In this document: positions 22,770 to 32,859 of the stretch, one piece after another
Numbering within the stretch: position 1 is the first letter of the stretch
Layout of the letters: each line of letters begins with the position of its first letter
DNA from: Cytidiella melzeri
Taxonomy: Eukaryota; Basidiomycota; Agaricomycetes; Polyporales; Irpicaceae
Direction: 5' to 3'
Assembly (NCBI GenBank): GCA_022592445.1
Contig: JABYQR010000033.1
Location: 1-64,000, forward strand
DNA: 64,000 nucleotides
Translations under genes and position numbers: made by a program
The notes under the pieces: generated by a model
The model's database searches: none
Told to the model about the DNA's origin: nothing
What the model saw: the letters and a program-made list of their open reading frames with translations, nothing else

Positions 22770-22985
22770 TGTCAAACGCTGACCCGCCTCAGCATACGGA
22801 TTAGGAAAGAGGAGGGGAAATAGGAGGCGGCTGACATAAACGGACTAGGCGTTCTCCTGATAGTATAGTGTTGGACCTGGTACAACGCAGCTTTATCGCT
22901 TACCGCGTTGTACCAGGTATGAGTTGTGTCGTTCATGTGTATTTGTACCAAATCTATCGCTTACCGCGTTGTACCAGTCTTAACA
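22770..22985 (+). repeat. 3' LTR of the copia element
   Basis: 216 bases. Contains a perfect 13-base inverted repeat (22876-22888 with 22905-22917, 16-base loop) and a second copy of the ATCGCTTACCGCGTTGTACC segment. Confidence 0.95.
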
Positions 22986-23004
22986 GCGATTATGGGTTAT
23001 GAGA

Positions 23005-23030
23005 GGTATGGGTTAAGAGAGAGTCGACTG
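23005..23030 (-). repeat. Right terminal inverted repeat of the pogo-like element
   Basis: Inverted partner of 11083-11108, followed by TA at 23031-23032. Confidence 0.9.
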
Positions 23031-23032
23031 TA

Positions 23033-23879
23033 CCAGAACATCCACTTGTGCAATCGAGTATGGAGATTGTGGCGCAACATAAAACCCGAACTCAAACTTC
23101 AGTAAAGATACAAACTGGGGGGCATGTACAGCCGTCGCTCACTTGTACTTCGGGCCCGACAGCTTACAGATTGACCTGTGCCTTTGTCCCGAGTTGTCAC
23201 TGTACCACTTGGGAGCGGACGTTGGGGGGAAAAGAGAAACAGTCTAAGGTTGCGGGGCAGTAGGTGATGTGCGTTCAATATGCGACGCGATCATAGCTTT
23301 CTGGCCACCGCCATCGTTGTTTGTCTGGTGATGTTCCACGCCACCGGTGGCCCGCAGACAGTACTCCGCGATCAGACACGATCTGACTATGCTCGAGCTT
23401 TGCCAGGCTGCAGTTATTCCAAGGGCATGTCAAGCCACCACAGATGTACTAACATGGCATGGCGACATTGACCCAGCATCGGGTGTATACTACAAGTAAG
23501 TACCAAATTTTGGTACATGCCGCGGTGTGCCTAGACTCAGTTTGTGAAACACGTTGCACTTCAGCGATCATCACAGCAACTAATATCGTTGTTTCGGCTT
23601 ACCCAAGCAAGATGGCATATCCCATAAATATATCCCCTCTGGCCTCGAGGACTCCCGGGTTCCAGCTCTCTTGCGGTTCAAGCCATCTTTACTTTTGCAG
23701 GTGCCGGGTGGTAAGTCCTCTCCAGAATGCGCATCCTCGTTTCTTTGCATTGACACAACGATGAACAGCCTTGCTTTACATCTTTTCGTTCTCACCTCAC
23801 GACTTCTTCCTTGCTGGTCGAGCTCAAACTTCACATTCCCTCAACACTTCCACCCCATCGATATTGCCTATACAACAAT
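23033..23879. other. Gene-free flank and promoter of the secreted-protein gene
   Basis: No gene is supported in this stretch. The last 100 bases are pyrimidine-rich with CACAACGATG-like context, as expected for a 5' leader of the gene at 23880. Confidence 0.5.
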
Positions 23880-24587
23880 ATGCGCTTCACCACCATCGCC
23901 ACTCTCGCCCTCACTGCGGTCATTGCCGTCCCTGCCTATGCGGCACCCGTCCCTCGCAACTCTGCTAGAGGTCTCCCGTTAAGCACGCGTGAGGCCTTTA
24001 TAGCCCATGCAGAACACGCCGCGCGCAGATACAATGAGCTGGCTGCACGTGGCTTAGGTGCCTACGCCTTGGAAACCGCCGGCGGCGTCGCTCTTGATGT
24101 GATGTTTCCCGAAGTGGGCCTCGCAGGTCTGGCGGTAAAGGAGGGGGCGAAGCTGCTCTTGCGTGAAGAGGGGACGGACATTCTCGCTCGTAGCTTTGGC
24201 GGCAAATCTGCCCGGAGCTTCGAAAGGCACGAGCTCGATCGAAGAAAACTCGACGTTGCTCTCGGAGTCGCTCGCAGACATGTCGGGTTGGCTGCCCGTG
24301 CCTTCGCGGACGACTTCGCGGAAGGAAAGCCCTTATCGTTGAAGCGTGAGGAGGTTGCAGAAGTGTTCGCTCGTGCCCTCACCCTTGACGAGAGCTACCA
24401 AATGGCAACTACGCCCAATCAAAGCGATTCCTCCATTTGGCTGCAATTGGCAGAAGCTTTTCTTCGGCGCAGGGACCGTGAGCTCCTTGCTCGAGATGCG
24501 TAAGTTTTTTTCTTGTCATCAGTTTGAAAAATCCCTTGACTTACTTGTTGTGTTTCTAGTGGTTTGAGCCTCGACGAGCTCGACTAA
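23880..24587 (+). CDS. Small secreted protein, uncharacterised
   Basis: Exon 1 is 23880-24499 and exon 2 is 24560-24587, joined across a GTAAGT...TTTCTAG intron, ending GLSLDELD and TAA. The protein is about 215 residues. It opens with a clear signal peptide (MRFTTIATLALTAVIAVPAY, cleavage after AYA or APV) and continues as Ala/Arg/Glu-rich helical repeats (HAEHAARRYNELAARG, then VARRHVGLAARAFADDF) with several dibasic sites. No cysteines stand out and no enzyme motif is visible. It may be a secreted or cell-wall associated protein, possibly processed by Kex2. The ATG was chosen because it starts the signal peptide and has an upstream leader; an upstream in-frame ATG (23811) would spoil it. 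Confidence 0.75.
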
Positions 24588-24924
24588 CTGACGAAGTTAT
24601 GGTTATTGTGCATGACGTTGTATTTATTGGGTTATTTATGATTTGGAGACAAGATATCCATTATTTTTGACTGGCTCAAAACAAGAATGATTATGTGCAT
24701 GACCAATGATCTCTTTCTCTCTACATCCCATGGGACGAGTTAGGTTTGTTGTCGATGTCGTCACCATGAGGCTCAGCGTTGCGACTTGGATGTCATTGAG
24801 GTGGAACTTTATTACAAGTACACGCAAATGAACATGAAGACGTTCTTGTGATTCCTTCGAGCCTAGTATACAACAGCATAGCACTTCTACACAAGCCCAG
24901 CTGCGCCTGACGAGTATCCTCGGC
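24588..24924. other. Gene-free convergent 3' region
   Basis: The shared downstream region of the secreted-protein gene and the convergent amine oxidase gene. No frame of interest. Confidence 0.5.
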
Positions 24925-27854
24925 TCAATCCGCTGAAGAGCAGCATGGCGCGTTGTTATCACCATTGGGGAAAGCGAGACCACTCCGTGTGTCGTTCGCA
25001 CCGGGTACGTCCATCGCTGGGTTCTCCGTGAAGAAATGCACAGGGCGCAAAAGGATGTTCACGTTCTCCATAGGCATACTACAATAAGCGTAGTCAAGAA
25101 TAAGCAGATCAACGACGACACGAGATAACAGTGCACTTACACTGGCCAGTCTTCCGGTCGGGGAATATGTGTTATACCTGCACGACAGAAAGAAAACTAA
25201 GTCCGCAAATATCGCCAAATTCATTACGAAAGACAGAGCCTACCTGCAGTGAGGTACACCAACAGATCCTCCCCGTCCAAATTCTCGTCACCCTTCACCC
25301 AATTGACGATCGAATCCTGAGGGAACTCCCTCGTGCCAGGCACATACTTCCCACTCGGCCATATCCTGGATCCTTTTGGGCCCTCTTCATCCCTAACGAC
25401 CCACAATGCCTTCCTCGTAAACCCAGCTCTCCTCGCGACCCATGAATCAGGACGAGCCATCAGCGGCGTCATCGTCCCCTTACTCACAATGCCGTATCCC
25501 GTCGGTTTGCCACTCGCGGGGTGCTTCTTTGAAGGATTAGTGATAGCCCACCTACGGTCCGTTGACAAATCAAAATCCCGCCCGCCCTCGCTTTGCTTCA
25601 CAATCGGCGTCGCCCTCGCTGTGAATGCGTTGCCGGCATGGTTGAGAGGAGAGCCTGTCGAAGCATCGAGGAGTGGAACGATGTCAGTTTCGACGACCGT
25701 GTTCGCGAGTCCATCTATCATGGAGTCGACCCGGACGGAGAAGATGTGCTGGTGGTATTGTGCGCTGACGCCCGGTGCGACGGTCGTCGCGAACGGACTT
25801 TCGCTCGGCTTCTTCGGGTCCTCGGCGTACACTTGCAAAATACCAGACAACCGAATCTCCAGCTCTATGTTTCCGTCTTGGTAGAAACGATAATTGAAGA
25901 TGTATTCTGTCGCATGTCAGGTGAGGAGCTTGCACTGATAACCCCCAAAAAAATCGGCTTACCGTAATTTGCGAGTGTACAGATCATCTGTATGACCAAT
26001 CGGCGCGCACGCACAGCGTGGCTGCGTCCCCCCACACGGAAGTCTGTATGTTTCCACAGCAAGCCTGCGTCTTCCTCATGAATACAAATCACGTTCTTAA
26101 TGACGAACGCGCTTCCGTCGTGCTTCGCAAATGCTCCGGGCTACAGACTAAGCATTAGTAAGATTGCGTGCTTAGGAAGACACATGCTCTACCAAGTAGT
26201 GAATCTGACCGAGGCAGTCACACCCGATGCTCAGTTCATTTGCCATGGTTCCCATGCCGTACTCTCCTCTACGCTGAGAGGGTTAGCAATGTAAGAATGA
26301 GAATGCTTAGCCACCTACGAGTCGAATGCAAATTTCCTAGGATGAGGGTGTTCAGGTGCAGCGTAAGGTACGACCATCTCCGCCAACGATAAACGGTACA
26401 CGATAGGCCGCACGACGCCGTCATCGTTATACGTGACGGTCGATATCACAAGACCCTCTCGATGGTGAAATGCTGCCAGGCATATTCAGTGTCTGGGAAA
26501 CCAAGCATGAACAAAGTACGTACAGGCGTGCAACTTCCACTTCTGCCACTCAATCTCGTGTCCCTTTACCTTGAAGCTGACACCCTCGGGCTGCACGACA
26601 TGCAGTGCCTTCAGATCGTCTCTCAGCTTAAACTTCTTCCCTTCCTTTTCCAAGTTCTCCTGGATCAGGTCAGGTAAAAAGTCATGCCTGCCTAGCGGCG
26701 GCGGGAACCTTGCTCGTTTGGACGCCGTGAGCGCGTCCTCTGCAAGAGAAGGAGGAGTAGTGACATCACTAGAAAGTTGGGCGTTGATGCCGGAGGACGC
26801 GAATGATCCTTGGCCAGGTGCAGACTTGGTATATTCGGGAGGGAAGTCGATGTGTATAACTTTCCGTGCGACAGAATCGACAACTGGAATAAAGTCCTAG
26901 AGGCCATCAACATCGATAATCACTCCATCAGAATGAACTTGGAATTAGCGAGTATTTACCATCGGATGGGCGTACAGGTTCTCATGCCTGCCGAATCTCG
27001 CAAACAGTAAAGCCTGTTGAATCCGCTGTTTCTGAGGGAACCGGTCGTCATAACCTACATCATGAAGTTTGATACGTGTGGTTATCGTTTGAAACAAGGG
27101 CACGCACCGATAGCCCAGCCGTCTGCAAACAACTGGTCTTTCTCCACGCCTACACATACCTCAGCGAGCGCTATACAGAGCAAGATCAATCCCCGCTTAC
27201 CGACTTCTTTCGCTAATTGGATGACCCTCGCATCTGCACGGATAATATCCTCGCACAATAGCAATTCCTCGACGGAAATTTGTGGCTGAGCACCGTCAGG
27301 TAGTTTGTCGATCGAAGCAACCTCCCACTCGTTGCCTTTGAGAGAGAGAACAGTGTTGTAAGATGTTCTGCGCGAATTAAATATCAGCATTCTGGAGAAT
27401 ATGGGGGTGTAATTGTATACCCGGTGACAGCGTCGACGAACTAAGGGCAGAATATGGTCATAATGTAACCAATCATCAACACAAATGAGCACTTACATCA
27501 GCTTCAGCCCTTCTCACAATTTTCGGTGCAGCTTGGGGTTGCTCTCCAGTCTTCAGGGGAATACCAAGATATGCGAGGACATTTCGTTTAGGCGGAGGCA
27601 GAAGACATATGGTGATGAACCGGACGGCCTTGATGTCAGTCTTCGCCACAGTATATTTGCGTACGGACAGTGACACTGCCACGAGCTAGAACACCAAGAT
27701 AACGGAATGAGAGTTGGGTCCGGTGGTCGTATATCATGATGCATACCTCTTCAGGCGTCAACGGGTCCAAAGGATGCCTGTATCCGGGGAGTGCTGCAGG
27801 GTGCGTCTCCACACCGGTCGCGGTACCGGGTACACCTTCGTTGGACAGAGGCAT
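24925..27854 (-). CDS. Copper amine oxidase (topaquinone-dependent primary-amine oxidase)
   Basis: Oxidises primary amines to aldehydes with release of ammonia and hydrogen peroxide, using copper and a topaquinone made from its own tyrosine. The cofactor site NYE is visible in the context CTLANYEYIFNYRFYQDG. Its Tyr codon is at 25964-25966, and a GTAAGC...GACAG intron (25907-25962) splits the following Glu codon. The copper ligands are the HQH of QYHQHIFSVRVD (about 25745) and the His of GITHIPRPEDWPV (about 25170). The start MPLSNEGVPG at 27854 is followed by LPGYRHPLDPLTPEEV, the usual N2-domain opening. The C terminus is LAFPNGDNNAPCCSSAD. The gene spans the whole family length in about ten exons. 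No signal peptide is seen, so a cytosolic or peroxisomal form is likely. Confidence 0.93.
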
Positions 27855-28956
27855 AGTGCGCTGATAAGATGTTACAGCTAGGGAATACAAATTGGGTCAG
27901 CGTCAAGACCCCACTCTCTCGGACCGATGTACGAGCTTAGGGGGGCGGAAACTCTGAGGGAAAACGATTGGTATATATACTGAGTGCTGCAGAGACACGC
28001 ACATGACCTTGATAGACGTTGATGGGACAGGTTGAGTCGTGCACAATGAGAAATCAGCGCTGTCAAAGCGTGTAAGTGTGAGTTCTTTGGCTGCATGCGG
28101 GAGAGCAATAGGACTCCTGTGGGCATTTCGCGTTGTGAGCCACCGCACCTGGGCAAATGTGGTCTCTAACTGGTCGCAAAATAGCGATGAAATAGAGTGT
28201 TGAGTGCTATAGAGTCAAGTCTGTAGACTCATATATCCAGCAGAAATGGCCGGCTTGAGATAGGTCGGCGTTAATATTTGTGACGCTGTGTGAATGCGCA
28301 ATCGGCTCTCAATGTTTCTCAGGGTCGCGTTATCTCGCTGGTCCTTATCCTAGAATGCTGAGATGATTGAGTCGAGTCCAATGTCAATGCAGAGAATGAC
28401 ACTTACTGAAAGGGCCTCAGCCTGAAGCAGAGCGGAGTAGACCGGCTGGGTGGCTTTTGTGGCTGCCGTTATAGCGAAGGCCGTGGTATATGAATTATCG
28501 CGTTGATTATGTGATCAAGGGAGATGAGCTGCCATGGCACAGACAATGGTATGTGCTTGAGTCCACACAACTCGATCCACGTAAGGAAGCTTTCAATGTT
28601 GTCAAGTAAGGCCTTGAGTTCTACAATAATGTTGGATGAATGGGCAGTGACAGTGTGACACATGCTACGCCGTTACTGTACCTATCTCGTGACAGTGACG
28701 TTCTCAAGAGCCACGGTCACGGTGGCCCTCTCACTTATACGCCTGAGACAGAGCTTGACATCATCTCGAAACTAACCAAACTTTAGCCACAGTGGCCCAC
28801 TCGGAACACTTCGACGTCATACCCGTGGAAAGCTTTTCATATTAAGAAAGTAATTTGGACTGCGCACTATATAAGCACCCAAGATGCATCCTGGATAGCC
28901 TCACAAGTCCACCCCCCAACCAACCTTTAATCACCCTCTACATAGTACATCTTACG
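27855..28956. other. Intergenic region between the amine oxidase and the small membrane protein gene
   Basis: No gene is supported. A divergent promoter region; a TATATAAG-like box lies near 28868-28874, about 85 bases before the small gene's ATG. Confidence 0.45.
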
Positions 28957-29303
28957 ATGGTCAGTTCATCACCGTATTCGCCGCCTTCCACAGCAATCTC
29001 ACCGTACTTCTATGTATACGTAGGGATCTGTTGTCTCAGCGATAGGCAATGGCATTAACGCCATCATCTCCGCAATCGCGGCAGTCATCATGACCATCGT
29101 CTCTGTAATCGTGACTGTGAGTACTGTCGAGGCATACGATACCGTACACTAAATTTACTATTTTCGCGTCGTAGATCATCGTCACCATCATTGACGTTAT
29201 ACTCGACATTCTCTGCTGCAACTGTTTCGGTGGGCGCACGCGTCGTACGGGTACCCACAGATACAACTTTGGTGGGACAAGAGGTGGAGTGGCAACATAC
29301 TAG
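28957..29303 (+). CDS. Tiny hydrophobic membrane protein (about 70 residues)
   Basis: Three exons fit: 28957-28963, 29040-29116 and 29175-29303, giving 71 codons including the stop. The product begins MVTIGNGINAIISAIAAV, continues as a long hydrophobic Ile/Val-rich stretch, then a Cys pair motif (DILCCNCFGG) and a basic Gly-rich tail (RTRRTGTHR). That layout of hydrophobic helix, CC(x)C and RRTGTHR tail resembles small conserved hypothetical proteins I know from mushroom genomes; the cysteines could be palmitoylated. Function is unknown. The first exon holds only two codons plus one base, and its donor (A/GTTCAT) is weak, so the start is less certain than the rest. A promoter with TATATAAG lies upstream. 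Confidence 0.7.
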
Positions 29304-29681
29304 AACAACCCTCACTCTCGCGCCAGTTCCTAGCTACGACTTCGGCATGCCTTTAATTCGATACCCGTGCGATCTGTAGTGATAACTAGGCAGCCTTTGT
29401 AATTTTACTGATATGTCTTCGCCGAGATGGTAAAATGATTGCGGCTGCGTTGAAAGGTATTCGGGGTCTGTCAATGATCATTTTGTCGCTTGTTCGAGCG
29501 AGAGTTTCCACAACGACACCAACTTCAAATTGAACGCAGCATTCAATACAGGCTGATACTTTGGGCTATTGACACACGCCGTGAATCAACTTGAGTCGAG
29601 TATTCTTGCAGCTCTCGAAGGTAAGTCAACCTGTCATACCAGCTGAAGTAGTCTTCACGCGCACAGGCACCCGTAGGATCA
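29304..29681. other. Intergenic region
   Basis: No gene is supported. It probably contains the leader of the rhodanese gene; a short upstream exon there cannot be excluded. Confidence 0.45.
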
Positions 29682-30902
29682 TTGAATACTGAGCAGCAGC
29701 CTCTACAAGATATGCTTGCAGAGGATGCGATAGACAGTGAGGTCCAAGTCAGGGTATCAATGGCAACTTCCACAACGGAGAGCTATGGCGAGGTTATCCC
29801 TTCCAGGATCCCGCCTGTGGTGGAGCCCGCGGCAGCTGAACCCACAGTGCCAGTGTTCACCACTTCCCCACAATCACTCACACATAGTCTACGCTCGTCG
29901 CGTGGACCAGCAACAGCCGCGAGCGATCAAGACTCTGGGTCAAATTCGCCTCAGCGTACGCTTGACGACGTGCGCGAGCAAGTAGCCCAGAGCATCGCCG
30001 TAAGAACGATAACCAAAGCCGAGATGGTTGACTCGAGCAAGGTCGGGGTGGTCCTCACCATCGCCCCGTCCTCTGACCCGCTCTTCCTCCGCCGCGTCGC
30101 CTCAAAGATCAAGCACGGACTCCTCACATCCTCCTACCTCTTCGCCATCTCCACCACATGTCCACCAGGAACCTCCGCGCCGCTCCTCGTCTGCGGCTCC
30201 TTAGAAGAGTTCGTAGCACGCGCCGCGCTCCTCATCGGATCCAAATTTCTCGGTCGCCTCGAGACCCTCAGTGGCCATCAAATGCAGCCAGACGGCGGAC
30301 GGTGGGTCGGGATGGTGCAAGACCTCGGAGCAACACCATTCGACGAGATCGCACTGTGGGATGTCGTGCGCAAGGCAGCCAGGAACCCCATGGACCCGCT
30401 CGTGCCGCCTCCGGGGTCAATGGGGATCGACCAGATGCTCGCCAACGCGCGTACACGGCTCGAACGGATCAAGCCTGAGACGGCGTACAGCGAGTTGCGC
30501 GACTCTGCGAGTCCTTGGCCGACCGTCCTCGTGGACATCCGGCCGGAGGCGCAGAGGCAGGTGGAGGGAGGGATCAACGGGGCGTTGATTGTTGAGCGGA
30601 ATGTGCTGGAGTGGAGGTTCGATCCGAGATGTGCACATCGGTTGCCTGTCGCTGACAGGTTTGATTTGCGGGTCATCGTGTTTTGCTCGGAAGGCTACAC
30701 GAGCTCGTTGGCTGCCGTGGCGTTGCATGATCTGGGTCTGCTGAATGCGACGGATATTATTGGTGGATACAAGGCGTGGAAACAAGCTGGATTGCCGTCA
30801 GAAGTGGAAATTGCGGCGGTTGGTATCCCCATTGAAGATTATTGGAGTGTGTCTCGCGCAGGAGATTCTCGAAGAGCACCGTCCTCGATGTTGTATAATT
30901 AG
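29682..30902 (+). CDS. Rhodanese-domain protein of bacterial type
   Basis: A single open frame of 406 codons. The last 130 residues form a rhodanese domain: VLVDIRPEAQRQVEG, ALIVERNVLEWRFDP, the active-site loop FCSEGYTSSLAA with the catalytic Cys, and IIGGYKAWKQAGLP. Rhodaneses move sulphane sulphur. This wording (IRPEAQR, ERNVLEWR, CSEGYTSS) is the form I associate with actinobacterial rhodaneses next to cysteine dioxygenase, so acquisition by transfer is possible. The N-terminal half (VGVVLTIAPSSDPLFLRRV, LLVCGSLEEFVARAALLIG) is a separate alpha/beta region that I cannot name; a weak likeness to the DHHA1 domain of alanyl-tRNA synthetases is only a guess. The first 100 residues are Ser/Thr/Pro-rich and the start could lie at a later Met. 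Confidence 0.82.
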   Translation: MNTEQQPLQDMLAEDAIDSEVQVRVSMATSTTESYGEVIPSRIPPVVEPAAAEPTVPVFTTSPQSLTHSLRSSRGPATAASDQDSGSNSPQRTLDDVREQVAQSIAVRTITKAEMVDSSKVGVVLTIAPSSDPLFLRRVASKIKHGLLTSSYLFAISTTCPPGTSAPLLVCGSLEEFVARAALLIGSKFLGRLETLSGHQMQPDGGRWVGMVQDLGATPFDEIALWDVVRKAARNPMDPLVPPPGSMGIDQMLANARTRLERIKPETAYSELRDSASPWPTVLVDIRPEAQRQVEGGINGALIVERNVLEWRFDPRCAHRLPVADRFDLRVIVFCSEGYTSSLAAVALHDLGLLNATDIIGGYKAWKQAGLPSEVEIAAVGIPIEDYWSVSRAGDSRRAPSSMLYN

Positions 30903-30988
30903 AATTCTAACCAGTCTCATTTGCAAGTACTCACGACGTGTAATATGACTGTACAGCTCCTGGAGATACACTAGTCCCTTTCAATGCT

Positions 30989-32859
30989 CTACTCTAGTTT
31001 GCTTTCGGCCGCAATCAACCAATCGCCATAATACACACAATCTCCCGGATTAACAGGTCCACCATCTTTGCAGAACTCGAACGTAGGGCAATGCCCGCAC
31101 GGAGCCTGACTGAGGCCAAACCCGAGCATGCGCTCCGAGTGAATAGCTCGATACACATGTGCACCACCCAATAAACCTGCATCGTCCAATATGTAATCTC
31201 CAGCCGGCGACACGTCTCGATAGTACCTCGACTTGGTCTTCGAGCGCGATTTGGACCGCCGTGGTGATTCATCCTCGGACTCCTCTCCTGACGATGACGA
31301 GCTCTCTCTCGCCTTGCGCTTCCTCGACTTGCTCTTCTTCGATTTCTTCTTCGGTGATTCCTCCTCGTCAGATCCCTGCGTCTCGCTCGCGTCAGATTCG
31401 TCCGTATCCTTCGACTTGCGTTTCTTCCGTTTCCTCTTTGTTAGACCCCCGTCGTCCTCGTCCTGCTCATCAGAACCTGATCCAGAGCCGCTATCCGCAT
31501 ATCTCGACCTCTTCTTCGATTTTGACTTGTATTTTGACTTCAGCGTGGTCCGCTTGCCACTCCCTTCGTCATCTGACTCACTCTCAGAGTCTGATGGATT
31601 TGCCTTTCTGCGCTTTTTCTTCCGCTTGTTGCCTTCATCTCGCTGTTTCCGCTTCTTGCTCTTTTTCGACGCCCGTGTGTCTTCCTCTCCTGAGCTCTCT
31701 GCGTCGTCGTCACCGTCGTTCCCGACACTAGACTCCCACAAGGCTGCACCAAGGGCTGGGATCTACGGAGCGGAGTTGATCATGTAGTTGCCGTTCGAGA
31801 AAGAAAGGAAGAAAATCCACCTTCTCGACATCACCGTCTATCACCAACACGTTCAGCAACATCTCAACGTGTTCCACGCTGAGCTGCGTCTCAGTGATGC
31901 GACTCTTGTTCAAAAAGGCTTGTACCTGTGCGGCCGTCGGGTACCCAGGGGCTGCCGATATGGGGTATAGCACCCGCTGCTTGTTTTCGCTAGGCTTGCT
32001 GCGAGGAAAGCTCTGTATGTGCAGCACATTCAATAGCTTGTCAGATTTGCGTCTTATGAGACCAGATATACGCACGCGATCTCGAATGAACTTGAGACAT
32101 GCAGCAGATAGCAGCTTGATGAACTCCGTATCGAGCTCTTTGTCGGTGTACCAAGGTCCCCCTGTCATTTCGACAGACGGCTCAAGATGGAAGAGCATGT
32201 AGATCTTGCGTGTTGGGTGCTACACATGTTGATAAGTACTTTTGTATCAGGTTCTGACGCATCGGATGGCTGACCTGCACACTGCCCTTGAGGGCTTTTA
32301 CCAGCTGTTTTTGAGTGAGCGATTTCAAGCATCTGTCGATCACACTCTGGTGCAATTCCGTCTTGACTTTGAGATGTTTCGTCCATATCCCTGCACAGAG
32401 TGCACATTCATTCAGCACTGGGAAATAAAGCCAGAGTAGATGTGCCCACCTTCGTTCCCCGCAGCTTGTATGTGACTTAAGACAAGGTTATCTTCCTCTG
32501 ACAAGTCTCTCTTACTACGATTCCATACGGTGTTAAGAAGCAAGGCTTGATCCGCAGAGAGAGATGACGACGCACATCTCCAACTCCTGCTTGACAACAG
32601 CTCGAAAAGATAGCTTTCCACCAGCATGTTGCAACGGCTTCAGCAAACCCGCGCCGAGCAGGAAGTTGAGAGCCACAGTACGCTCGGTCTGATCTGGCAC
32701 CAGAGCGGCGAGCTCTTTCGCTGACAAGGTCTGTTAGATGCTCTGTCGTCAGTCGAGCTAGTCCAACTGTACACACGTATCAAATATTACCTTGTCATTA
32801 CTAGCAAGCGCAGATTGATGTATTTTTTGCTCAAGCGAGCTGAGCTTTCGTCCGCTCAT
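30989..32859 (-). CDS. RPC34: RNA polymerase III subunit RPC6/RPC34 with a large charged insertion
   Basis: A TFIIE-like winged-helix subunit of RNA polymerase III that helps open the promoter with TFIIIB. It starts MSGRKLSSLEQKIHQSAL (32859). The winged-helix domains include LSAKELAALVPDQTERTVALN, VLSHIQAAGNEGIWTKHLK and HQSVIDRCLKSLTQKQLV, followed by RKIYMLFHLEPS and TGGPWYTDKELDTEF. The C terminus has four cysteines (CGHCPTFEFC, then VNPGDCVYY), which carry a 4Fe-4S cluster in the human homologue. Between WESS and DYILDDAG lies an unusual 170-residue run of Lys, Arg, Glu, Asp and Ser (about 31215-31730), absent from the typical family. It ends 86 bases from the convergent rhodanese gene. 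Confidence 0.92.

Larger units (their letters stand above)
17422..22804 (+). pseudogene. Copia gag-pol polyprotein with frameshifts
   Basis: Starts at ATG 17422 (MSDTEKSSKDYKSKLEKLHD, a copia gag). It continues with a zinc knuckle (CTNIYCAQPIGHLIRNC, about 18238), a protease DSGA motif near 18605, the integrase HHCC region (HRLLGHIGVKGLH) and DDE core (HTDIRGP, RLDNAPEY, QNGVAE; 19255-19560), reverse transcriptase (CKWVLHIKRN, FKARLVAKGYTQ, DIKTAFLNGP, VDDILLAS) and RNase H (TDSDWGSGE, ALSSCEAEYLA, RMKHIDIRIHFIRD). Frame changes occur near 17930, 19075, 19560 and 20850, with a TGA at 22142. The catalytic YVDD box reads SVDD. A 657-base MITE splits the reverse transcriptase at 20921. The final frame runs past the polypurine tract and stops inside the 3' LTR (22802-22804). 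Confidence 0.93.
17123..22985 (+). mobile_element. Copia-type LTR retrotransposon, structurally complete
   Basis: Bounded by 213- and 216-base LTRs (17123-17335, 22770-22985) that start TGTCAAACGC and end TAACA. Near-identical target duplications GCAAT (17118-17122) and GCGAT (22986-22990) flank it. The LTRs differ by two substitutions and one 3-base indel, so the insertion is fairly recent. The domain order gag, protease, integrase, reverse transcriptase, RNase H places it in Ty1/copia. It inserted into the right subterminal region of the pogo-like element. Confidence 0.95.
11083..23030 (-). mobile_element. Pogo/Tigger-like DNA transposon (composite, about 5.5 kb without later insertions)
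   Basis: The two ends are a 26-base inverted repeat with one mismatch (11083-11108 and 23005-23030), starting CAGTCGACTCTCTC. Each end is bordered by TA (11081-11082 and 23031-23032), the duplication made by Tc1/mariner/pogo transposases. Degenerate copies of ATAACCCATACC recur just inside both ends (about 11130-11160, 17040-17120, 22990-23010) as subterminal repeats. The element holds a broken pogo-type transposase on the minus strand, a second broken gene on the plus strand, and three later insertions: a solo LTR, a copia element and, inside the copia element, a MITE. Confidence 0.88.

Noticed and set aside
31159..31787. Ser/Phe-rich plus-strand frames opposite RPC34
   Set aside because: Antisense of the Lys/Glu/Ser insertion; the minus strand carries the conserved protein.
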